The translations under genes and the position numbers were made by a program. Shown in pieces: positions 22,784-32,430 of a DNA stretch of 64,000 nucleotides (within the stretch, counting starts at the first letter, position 1; the number at the start of each line of letters is the position of its first letter). The stretch spans positions 2,728,001-2,792,000 of the forward strand of contig JABELC010000002.1 in the NCBI GenBank assembly GCA_028455995.1, given 5' to 3'. Origin of the DNA: Scleromitrula shiraiana. Taxonomy: Eukaryota > Ascomycota > Leotiomycetes > Helotiales > Sclerotiniaceae. Below the pieces are notes generated by a model that saw only the letters and a program-made list of their open reading frames with translations, was not told where the DNA came from and made no database searches.

Positions 22784-23628
22784 AAGGGAATATAGCAAAT
22801 GCAATATCACCTATAGACCCCTCCCAGGATCCATCAACGATATCAGACCTGAGGCGCATACTTCAGGCTGACTGCCTCAGACGCAACGATGATGCTACGC
22901 ATACGACGAGTGAACACTCGACAAGGCTTCAACAACGAATTTTTCCAGCAGTCGGAGTGAATGAGGGACAAAGCAAATGTGATAATACGATCAAATTAGA
23001 GGTATCAAGGCAAGACTTCGATATCCCGGAATTCTGCAAACAATGTAGTCAACACATTTGCAAAATCTGCAGTCCAGGTTTCTCAAAATTGATATTTGAT
23101 ATCGACGGATATAATGGATACGTTGCAGTAGGAAGAAGCCAGTGTGTACAATGTACGAATTGCGAACATGGCGTTTGTTCTGGGGCGACCTTCAACACAA
23201 GATTCAAATGCGAAGAATGTGACTATGGAAAGTGTTCAGACTGTATGACAATCTCCAAATACGGATGTACAAATGAGTGGTATATATGCTGTCATATGGA
23301 CTGCCAGAGCAATAATATCAATCAAGAAAAGGGGGGTTATAATCGCAGTGCTGGAGTAGGGATGCCTAGGCGATCAATGTTGAAAAGAGGTATTGCGAAT
23401 CGTGGAGAAGGTCAATTTTCAGAGAAGGCTAACTCCAAATTAAGCAAGACGACGGGCCAATTGGGAGTTAGGAACAAGCAAGAAGTTGGATCGTATCATA
23501 AGGCAGATGCTATGAAGTATTCATGGTGCCTTAAAACAAAGGAGGAAGAACTTTTCAAGATACATCCTGATGGAGTAACGAAGGTGAAAATGATGGTGAT
23601 ATTCGAAGAAAGAACAAAAGTTGGGTAG
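22765..23628 (+). CDS. Cysteine-rich tandem family, member 3 (5' end unresolved)
   Basis: The reading frame is open from 22765 to the stop at 23628 but has no ATG before the domain; an initiator-like GTG lies at 22957. The true start must therefore lie in an upstream exon, or the gene is a fragment. The domain reads FCKQCSQHICKIC, 24 residues, C-x2-C-x2-C-E-H-G-V-C-S-G, 8 residues, C-x2-C-x4-C-x2-C, then C-x7-C and CCHMDC. The remaining ~110 residues are basic and polar (Lys/Arg/Ser-rich) with no known motif. The spacing matches members 1 and 2 closely. The gene lies about 400 bp from the AT-rich island and its transposon. Confidence 0.55.
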   Translation, partial: KKFSILKGNIANAISPIDPSQDPSTISDLRRILQADCLRRNDDATHTTSEHSTRLQQRIFPAVGVNEGQSKCDNTIKLEVSRQDFDIPEFCKQCSQHICKICSPGFSKLIFDIDGYNGYVAVGRSQCVQCTNCEHGVCSGATFNTRFKCEECDYGKCSDCMTISKYGCTNEWYICCHMDCQSNNINQEKGGYNRSAGVGMPRRSMLKRGIANRGEGQFSEKANSKLSKTTGQLGVRNKQEVGSYHKADAMKYSWCLKTKEEELFKIHPDGVTKVKMMVIFEERTKVG

Positions 23629-24029
23629 ATCGCCAGGAGTGTATAATGGTTGTGAGGGGTGTTGACGTTAGAACCAGTCTACTGCAGTGGGTGGTGCAGT
23701 AGAGTTATTAGATATAATATAAAAATTATTATGTAAACACACGTGAGAGCTTATGATCTAAGGTCGTTATTTGTTGCATATGCCTCTTCTTTTTGTTTAC
23801 AAAAAGAGAGGTTTTATACGAGTCTACTTATTTTTTTTTTTAGTATGATACAAAGGTGATTTTACTAGCGCCTTGAAAGAATCTTGACACTTTTTTAATA
23901 TAAATGATTAGTTAAAATCGATATTTTAGAGTAGTTGATTAGTTAAATTTAAAGTTTTGGACAAGCTTTTTAAAACATGTGATTTAACATATGATCTAAT
24001 AATTAATATATTATTAAAATAAAAGATCA
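23629..24029. other. AT-rich flank of the transposon
   Basis: Base composition falls sharply towards A+T from about 23,820. No coding frame. It looks like part of the same AT-rich island as the element that follows. Confidence 0.6.
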
Positions 24030-24037
24030 TAAAGAAG
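24030..24037. repeat. Target site duplication, left copy
   Basis: TAAAGAAG, identical to 25112-25119 and directly abutting the left inverted repeat. Confidence 0.85.
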
Positions 24038-25111
24038 TTATCTCATCCTCAGACCCTTCGATATTTTGCCCCACATAAAATTTTTGACCAATAATATTCA
24101 TTTTTTACCTGAGATGCACCAAAGAGTCTGAGAGTATTTGGTCGCCGCTTTGGTGTAAACATAAACAAATCGATATATCAATGATTTTTTAAATAATAAT
24201 AATAAATTAATTAATAATTATAATTTTTTAAAGCCAATTACATAAATTAAAATGTATTTTCTTATTATTTTCATATATATTATATTATTATAGCTTAAAA
24301 TTTTAATATACAACTATATTGTTAAAAAAAAAAAGTATATTTTCAAATATAAATATTTTTAAATCATTATAATCACTATTAGCATCTACTCTTTTCAAAA
24401 TCAACAATTATAACTTTTTTTAAAAAATTTTTTTATATAACAAAAATTAAATCAATTAAAAAATCTTTAACATATTATTAGATTTATTTAAAAAAATTAT
24501 AGTTATTGATTTTAAAAAGAATAAATACTAATAATGATTTGAAAAAATGCTTTAAACTTAAAGCATTTTACCTCAAAATTCAATCTCAAATCCAACTCAA
24601 ATCCAATTCAAATCCAACCCTTTTGATTACCTTTCAAGACAACTGCAACACCGCTAATACAATTAAAATATTTAACTTAAAATAACGATTCGATTAAGCC
24701 TAAAATCATCATTAATATATAAATATTAAAAATAAAGAAATTGAATAAATTCAAATTTAAAACAAACCTTATTTATATAAAATTTTTAAAAATAAAATTT
24801 TAAATCAACCATACAATTTAAATATTTAATATCGATTATATAAATAATAATAAATAAAAATTTTCAAATAATATAATTCTTTTTTTAATAAATTATAATT
24901 AAAAAATAAAAGTATAATATTAAAATGCTCTCACCAAACAAAATCGGTTTCTTACTAAAAAAACGCCTAAAGTGCCTTAGACCCTTGCAGTGTTGAACTT
25001 GCTTCGATTAAAAAATGGGCCATTTTCATACTAAAACATTAGTAATTTTCCCATATTATAACATTCTAAATTATTATTCAATTCAACTCCAAGGGTCTGA
25101 GGATGAGATAA
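24038..25111. mobile_element. 1,074-bp non-autonomous DNA transposon with 21-bp terminal inverted repeats
   Basis: Perfect inverted termini (24038-24058 and 25091-25111) carrying TTATCTCATCCTCAGACCCT, flanked by an 8-bp direct duplication. Eight-base duplications are typical of hAT-superfamily insertions. Related subterminal motifs occur inside: CCTTAGACCCTTGC near 24,972-24,985 and GAGTCTGAGAG near 24,128. These look like transposase-binding repeats. The interior is very A+T-rich (poly-A/T, TTATTA, AAAATT) with no transposase frame, so the copy is either a MITE-like derivative or an element ruined by repeat-induced point mutation. The superfamily assignment is inference. Confidence 0.85.
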
Positions 25112-25119
25112 TAAAGAAG
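25112..25119. repeat. Target site duplication, right copy
   Basis: TAAAGAAG directly after the right inverted repeat. Confidence 0.85.
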
Positions 25120-25928
25120 AGGCGGTGTGTCAGGGAACCTGACCCGATATCTGATCATCGGAGAGTCGTGTCGTCTACAATCCATGAAACGCCAATAATA
25201 AGCTGCGCAGCTACGAAAAGACGCTAATACCATTTTGTCCTAAGTACGATTCTGCCTTCTATCCTAATATGTTAGGCTACAAAGCTAGTACATCAAATTC
25301 CCCAAATGTTCATGAGATCAACGACAAACATCAACCCATCACAACTTCACCAATATCAAACAACTTTCCTTCTACTCTTCAATCACTTGTTCTATATATC
25401 GTAGATTCAAAGATAAGTATATTAGCAACAATGTGGCGCTGGTGTGAAAGTAACCATTGTATGGTGAAAATCATACTCTCCATACCCTCATCTGGTAGTG
25501 GATGAGCCTCCTTCAACTCTATATATCTCTTTCTTTACCCTCCCCTTTCATTATTTTAAGTCATATATATAATTATTACTATATTATATATGATCTAGGT
25601 AAGTTCTCAAGTCACCTAACAAGGCATTGGTGATGATTTTCAACTTATTCACCTCCTTCATCAACTTTCTTATATTCCATATTTGGCTCTCGCACAAGTC
25701 TCGCTTGGACCACCAGTCATCTTTCGGAATTACTTAGCAAGCAAAAAGAGAGATGGCGCATAGGTTTCCCGCTACATACCTTACATTAACTTAACAGTAT
25801 TCTTTTTTCAAATCAACGCGCCTTGTCAAACATCAACATTCGAATTCACCATCCACAAAACATCGATTTTTTCAATCTTACCATCAACTTTTACCTTTAC
25901 ATTCAAACTTAGGTTCATATATTTTACA
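25120..25928. promoter_or_regulatory. Upstream region of the H2A.Z gene
   Basis: Composition returns to normal after the transposon. A pyrimidine-rich leader (about 25,800-25,925) directly precedes the H2A.Z start. No separate gene is supported; the frame at 25269-25505 has no motif. Confidence 0.5.
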
Positions 25929-26798
25929 ATGGCCGGCGGAAAAGGAAAATCTTCTGGTGGAAAGTCGTCTGGAGGCAAGGTCGGTGCTGAGGGGCCAAAG
26001 AAACAACAAAGTCACTCTGCCAAAGCTGGTCTTCAGGTTAGTATTGTACTTTCTTCGTTCAGTCCAAGTTGTTGAAGTCCGGAATCATTCTTGCTTGGAA
26101 TCGAAGAAGACGAATTATGTATTTCACGGTATCAACACCCCACCAAGTCGCGTCAAAAATCCGGTCTGCGAAACACATCACCAAAGGGTTACAAACAATT
26201 GCGATGCTCATTCGGTTCTGCGATGATCTTACATCCGAAAACTCCTCCTTTTCAACTGTTCTGGGGCCGATTTTCTCGACGCGCCATATTATCAACAAAT
26301 CCAAGACATGTATACGCGAAATAAATTTTTCACATTTGTTGGGAAATCTCCAAAGCTGGTTTTATAACATTATCTGAAATGCGCATTGGTCTCTTTGTTC
26401 TCAATGTACTAATGGATTTTCTTTCCAGTTTCCCTGCGGTCGTGTCAAGCGTTTCTTAAAGAACAACACCCAAAATAAGATGCGCGTGGGAGCAAAGGCA
26501 GCTGTGTATGTTACAGCAGTTTTGGAATACCTTACTGCTGAGGTTCTAGAGCTTGCAGGCGTGAGTCATACCTTCTACTGCCTAAAAAAATCGATTGCTG
26601 ACATGAATATAGAATGCCGCCAAGGATTTGAAGGTCAAACGTATCACACCCCGCCACTTACAACTCGCCATTCGTGGTGACGAAGAGCTCGATACTCTTA
26701 TTCGCGCAACCATCGCATTCGGAGGTGTATTACCACATATCAATCGTGCGCTACTTTTGAAGGTCGAGCAGAAGAAGAAGAAGGCCATCGAGGCATAA
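25929..26798 (+). CDS. htz1: Histone variant H2A.Z
   Basis: Nucleosome variant deposited by SWR1-type remodelers at promoters and boundaries. Exons 25929-26036, 26429-26560 and 26613-26798; 141 residues, the usual length. The N-terminal tail is Gly/Lys-rich ([15 protein letters not shown]). The histone fold then reads [60 protein letters not shown] and [15 protein letters not shown]. The variant features that separate H2A.Z from canonical H2A are present: the extended acidic-patch GDEELD and the L1-loop sequence. Intron 1 is unusually long for this window (392 nt). Intron 2 is 52 nt. Confidence 0.97.
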
Positions 26799-27290
26799 AA
26801 TTGAAAAGGACTTACATGACCACTTTATGCGCTCCGCTTTCTTTTTTTTACTTTTTCTTCTTTCTCTTCTGAGGGTTTCAGAGGTTTTGAAGGTGTCTTT
26901 GGGATTCACTACTTTTGCTTTGGTTTTCGTAATGGACGCTTATCACGGTTGGGGGCTACGATAGGATTATACATGCATGTTTGCCCTTAAGAGGCTTGTT
27001 ATGTCTGAGTCTCCTTCACTTTTCTGCTGGATTATTTGGTTGGAACCGGCATGTACTACTATCAGCTTTTTGAATGGGATTTGGTCATTATTTCATATAA
27101 TGCCTAGTATGGTCATTCTCTATGATGATTACCCGGTTCTATGAGGAAAGGGGATATAGATTCTAAAGCCAGTACTTTCTATACATTACAAAAAAAATTA
27201 ACGCAGCTCCAACTTCAATACTGAGAAACCTTTCGAGCTGGGTTTCAAACCACAAAAGCTCTTTAAAAATGTGAAACCTAGACACGTGGT
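26799..27290. other. Convergent intergenic region
   Basis: Holds the 3' ends of H2A.Z (plus) and the next gene (minus). T-rich stretch at about 26,840-26,870. No other feature seen. Confidence 0.6.
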
Positions 27291-28740
27291 CTAGAAATCT
27301 TTCACGACATATTTTCCATCATCCCACATCTCATCATCTTCGTCATCTTCCTCCTCATCACTATCACTATCCTCCATCGTATAGAACATCTTCAACGGAC
27401 TACTTGGCGAGTCTTCAACCTCCACACTGCCCCTACGACTCTGAGCTATACTCGAGTCTCTTTCCCCACCCCCACCACCCAACTCACCATCTGAAACTAC
27501 TTCCTCTCCCATCATCTTCCCATATTGCTCGACGCTCAACTTCAATCCTGTTAACTGTTCGATTTTCGCTATACTTTTTCGTTTTTTCACTCTGATGAAT
27601 TCTCGCACATATCCCTTCTCATCTTCTTCCGTATCTTCCAATTCCCCATCCATCCCATTCTCTACATTCCGATTATCTTTTTCTTTTCCTTTGTTCTTTC
27701 CCTTCTCTTTCTCTTTCTCTTCCTTTTCCTTTCCTCTCTCCTTCTCCTCCTCTTCGAAGACTTCCACATAAGTGTTAAGTTTTGCCATACTGGGACTCAT
27801 GATAAATAGTGCCTCCTTCTCCAGTCCCCTCTTCTCAATCTCCAAACTCTTCCTCCTCTCTCTACTCTTCCTCCTCAGTATACCCAACTCTTCATCTGTA
27901 ATCGCTATCTCCGTTCCACTGCCCACCTTCAGACTGGTGCTCGAACTCGGCGTGATAGAGTTGGGAGATGTCGTGGCTGCTAAATCTAATAGAATTTGTC
28001 GATCCTCTTCCTCGTCTTGTAATCGCTGTACTTCTTCCGGACTGGCTCCATTTACGGGAGATGTAGGACTCCAGGGGAATATCAACTCGGGTTCGCTCTT
28101 GCGTCGAGACTTAGCGCTATTACCCGCGGTTACATTGGCGGATTGGGATTGCGATTGTACGTAAGTTTGACATTCGGATGGGAAATCGCAGTCGCGATAA
28201 CAATCTTTCCCTGTTTTCAATGGAGGTACGTAGTGAGGGTTGTGGTAGGAATGATGTTGGGCTTTTTGGAGAGAGATGTCGCGTCGCCAGACGTTGTAGC
28301 TTTCCCAGCCGGTGTAGTCGAATTCAGCCCGGCAGCCGCGGGGAGGTTTGCGTTTCTTCTTCTTTTTGGTTGAGGGGGAATAGGGACTTACGGGGGAAGG
28401 TGGTGGAGTGGGAAGGGAACAGAAATAGTGGCCATCTTCAACTGCGGAGGGAAATGGTGTCAGTCTGATATAGAATGAAAGAGGTGGAGTGCTTACGGCA
28501 ACGACGGGTGACGCCAAGTCGATAGACAGAGTGACATATGTGACAACGCCAGATCCATGGATATGGTATTGGAGGGGGGTCCTTTACCACAAAAGGTGAG
28601 ACGGGGGGGCTTGGTAGTAAAGTACGAAGGTGAAGTCTTGGTGGTGGGGTTAACGGTGAGAGTGGTGATTTATATGAGGTGCCATGCTGCAGGAGAGAAG
28701 GATAGCTGGGTATTGTTAGAAACTTTGGTTGGCGATCCAT
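27291..28740 (-). CDS. Possible zinc-binding protein of unknown function
   Basis: Two exons, 28740-28497 and 28441-27291, with a 55-nt GT-AG intron; 464 residues. The long second frame alone has no ATG, and splicing supplies it from the upstream exon. Residues 64-89 form a likely zinc site: WRCHICHSVYRLGVTRRC then LEDGHYFC, giving Cys66, Cys69, Cys81 and Cys89. A conserved-looking block follows at about 117-135 (GCRAEFDYTGWESYNVWRRD). The rest is low complexity: Pro-rich N-terminus, Ser-rich middle, a Glu/Lys-rich segment (EEKEKEKGKNKGKEKD) and an acidic Asp/Glu run before the C-terminus. Probably intracellular; no membrane segment. I do not know the family name. Confidence 0.85.
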
Positions 28741-30331
28741 AATGCTTTGTTATAAATTCGACGTTTAAATCTTGTAATCTAATATGTTGGTAACTTGGTG
28801 ATCACTCAGGATCGAATTCTTATTTTTGCTTTTCTTTGTCCAACGCAGGTCAATCCTACGAATGTTTGTATATATATATATATAATAATGAGGAAAGTGT
28901 GAGGTCAGAAAGTATGTCGCTTGACAAGATCGAGTTCCTAGGTTCTCGAAGCGCAAATTCCTTGCGCAGAATAAATTTCTTTGGAAAACGATGTCGCTAT
29001 CAATTCAGGACGTGTAAATTGAAACAATTTAACTATGACAAGTGCGAACTTCCTTTCAGTGTAATGAGGTGAGAAAATTCGGGATTGATTTGTGTCACTG
29101 TTGACATCCAATGTGAATTGATAATAAGGAGAATGGAATGATTGATGAGAAAGAAATGATCGACAATTCAGGGATGAAACAACAGGAAAGATCGAGATGA
29201 AGAATTGAGAAATATCTTAATGAAGGAACTTCTTCAAATAGTAATCGTAAGAGAATATACCAAGTTCTGTCATTCTTATCATACCTTCCTGGGACTAGGT
29301 CCTCTCCACGTGGACCAGGTGTCTTTGTTTGTCGTGATAACGTTCTTTGATATATCGATATTATGATGTCTCCTACTGGGATATATTCATGGATTAATTG
29401 AACTGATGGACAAAAAAAGAGAAGACAAAGAAAGAGGTAGAGGGATGTGTTGGAAATTTGTAAGAAGGTTGCTGGCTGAGGTGTGGCGTTGAGGTCAGGA
29501 AAAGGTTTGATGTGTCAAGATATCAGTCTGACCTAGTTATAATCCAACATCCAATCCCTAGTCCTACTTGTAAAAATGATGGCAGCTACGTAGATTAAGA
29601 TTTATAAATGTCGTTATTTATGAAGTAGACAAACCCCATATGGATTTCTGTTTAAGAAATGAGTGAAAATGAATGCACAACTGCTCGATGGATCCATGGA
29701 TGACATGATGCAATCCTGAAGTTTTAGGTTCAAATCACATGATCATTATCTACTTTGGGTAAGGTGTGGTACATGAGGCTCCAACAACATCCAACATCCT
29801 GACAATTGAACACCTAGAAATTCATACATCTGCTCATATGTTATCCTTCATACTCTACCTCATTTATTTGAGAGCTTCTGCTTATTATGCAAGCTCGGTA
29901 GGTAGTAGGAATTGATTCTACCCTACTCTACAAGGATTTTACAAAAGTGTGCAAGGAATATCTACAGTTGCATTCGATTGTGCCACATCAAAGCGTTATC
30001 ATGACTGCTTACGACTGCTGTCGAACACGATCATACCAGTTTGTTATCCGCTAGTTTCAGATGGCTGTGCCTCTTCTACGATTCACCTTTTCGCTTGAAT
30101 CTACAAGATTTTATCGTGGTTTATTAGTCAGATTGAAAGCTGGAATAGATTTATACATATCAAGTCTGCATCGGGGAAGTTTCTCCGAGCCCATGTGTAG
30201 TTACCATAATATTAGAATATTCTATTACACAAGAACCAAATATTCAATGTATATATTTCTTATCAATATGCGGCCCCTCTGTTTGCTAAGACTAATAGTA
30301 CTGTTTCCCTGTCACGTTCACATATTTAACC
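28741..30331. other. Intergenic
   Basis: 1.6 kb between the start of the zinc-site gene (minus) and the 3' end of the Zn2Cys6 factor (minus). Contains a short TA run (about 28,868-28,883). No supportable gene. Confidence 0.6.
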
Positions 30332-32430
30332 TTAATACAAGGCTCCCATCATCGTATTGGCACTATCGCCAATTTCATCTGGCTCTACACTTGTCACATT
30401 GCCACACCGAAACACACCATTGCCATAAACACTGTTCAAATTTTCAGAGTACATATGGTCTTGGTGAATCCCAATCCATTCACCGACTTTACATGCTGGA
30501 GAATGCGCGTGGCAAAACCCTAACCAAGCTTTTCTTTCCTTGCAATCTTCGAATTCGAACCTCATATTGATGTCACAGATTCTATTCAACTCTGGAACGA
30601 TTCCTTCTTCTTCGGTCAGGCCATGTTCTTCAATTTCCATAATCCTTTCTGCTACCCTCGCGGTAAGTCGACTGCTCCACAAGCCTTCTTGACGCTTAGC
30701 TCGGTCTAAGAGAGCGATCGCTCTCCTCCGTATATGTCTGTATCGGCATTTGGTGGCAATTAGAAATAGGGGCTGGATTATCCCATTATCAAGCGTGAAT
30801 GTCGATGCTTTGGAACTTCCTATATTAATCTCCGAGGGTGCTTGAATAATCTCAGCCGCCCATTTTGTCACCTCATCATATTCAAACATGAAGGAGTCCC
30901 AAAACATCTCGCTCGGATTCAATGCTATGGAAGCCGAGAGTAGTATCTGTGTCACTGTCTCGTGTATACGCAACATATTAATCGCTTTTTTGTCCATAAG
31001 GTTAATCAATCCCAGGCCATTCCTTGCATATGTTGTGCGTAAGTATGAATCGAATGATTGACTCCAAGACTCGAGTAGAGTCGATAACAGGATCGACGAA
31101 TCTGAATCAAGAGTTAGAGGCAGAGGTATTCCGTTGTACATAGAGCAGGAAAGAATGCCCCTCGCGTTATATGACCAAACTGAATCTAATGACTCTCGCG
31201 CCTCCTCGAGATTATGAAACATGCTTGGTATTGGATTTGGAATTGAGGTGAATTCAAATCCATTGAGTATGCGGGCTCTAGAAGTGACAGTAGATGCCTG
31301 AGTGTCGAGCCGACTGAAAAGAGCACGAAATATTGAAATTGGAACATTATTATCATCAGGAAGTTGATTGATAATTGTATCTTCTGGATTCGTTGATGAT
31401 CGCAGCTCAGAGAGTATTTTAACTCCTCCGTCGATGTGTGCAAGAGCGGATTTATGGTGGCCTCTTAGCGTCTTCTCTTAACGTCAGCTAGATGTCTCTG
31501 GTTCCTCGAGATTTGGGTTGGCTTACCTCAAAGCATATGAATAAGATACAAGTCATCAATGCAATATTTGCCGACTCCTTTGTATGACGATTATTTAGAG
31601 ACATACTCGGCTGCACTAAACAACTTATTGCTCTCATGTACTGACGTAATGCGAAAGCGTTTTCCTCTGTATCTTCCTCTACGATAATCGAGAATTGATC
31701 GTCCACCTCGAATCTTTCGTGCATCGACCCAAGAGCAATAGCTGCATGCCTTACAGCCGCCTCACGATGTGAAGCTTCCAAAACGAAGTGGTTCCAGAAT
31801 TTTGATCTAAAGCAACCCTCCAATTGGGGTGCGGTTTGCTTGTGGAAGAAATGGAACGAGTGCCGCTCTTGCTCGTTGGCAAAGACTGATGGCGACAAGA
31901 AATCAGGAATGATTGGAAGACATCTGTATCTTAGATCCGCAAAAGATTTCTGGGCGATGGTACAAGATACAGTGCTATGTTTTGGTTTTGGACTGGGTGT
32001 ACAATGGGCATAGCCGTCACACCGTCTGCCGGTAGAGGCGCACTTCTTACACCCAGGACGTCCCTCATCGCATTTAACATGACGGAATCTATAAGAAACA
32101 TATTAGTTGACGACCTGTACAAAATTTCTTCTAGATGTTTGAAGAAGAATAACCGCTCCACGATTAATGACATCTGAGCATTTGAAAGGATATGCTCGCG
32201 AAACTTTTAGGGAATATAAAGAAGCGGCTAGGATCCAAGCTATCAAAAGCTATACATAAAATATAATGTATCATCGAATAGTTTTGTAGAAGGAACCTGG
32301 CAACAAAAGCTGATATTTGGGTGTGCACTCACTTGCAAGTCTTACAGCCAGTTTTGGCTCTTGTGCTAAATGCTCGCGTCCGTTTGGGAGCCTCTTTCTT
32401 TACCACAACACTGGTAACTGATTCAGCCAT
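30332..32430 (-). CDS. Zn2Cys6 (fungal binuclear cluster) transcription factor
   Basis: Nuclear DNA-binding regulator. Exons on the minus strand: 32430-32333, 32088-31527 and 31471-30332; 599 residues. The cluster is complete only after splicing: Cys29-x2-Cys32-x6-Cys39-x6-Cys46-x2-Cys49-x6-Cys56. Intron 1 (244 nt) falls between the second and third cysteines; it has a GTGAGT donor, a CAACTAAT branch point and a TATAG acceptor. Intron 2 is 55 nt; its acceptor may shift by one codon. The middle region (ASHREAAVRHAAIALGSMHE, then a Phe-Glu/Leu-Arg-Gly-His stretch at intron 2) is typical of the fungal transcription-factor domain found C-terminal to such clusters. Target genes unknown. Confidence 0.9.

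Noticed and set aside
26200..26380. GATGAT and CTGA inside the H2A.Z intron, as a box C/D snoRNA
   Set aside because: The C box is not a proper match and there is no terminal stem.
29720..29750. GGTTCAAATC resembling a tRNA T-arm
   Set aside because: No matching acceptor, D or anticodon stems nearby.
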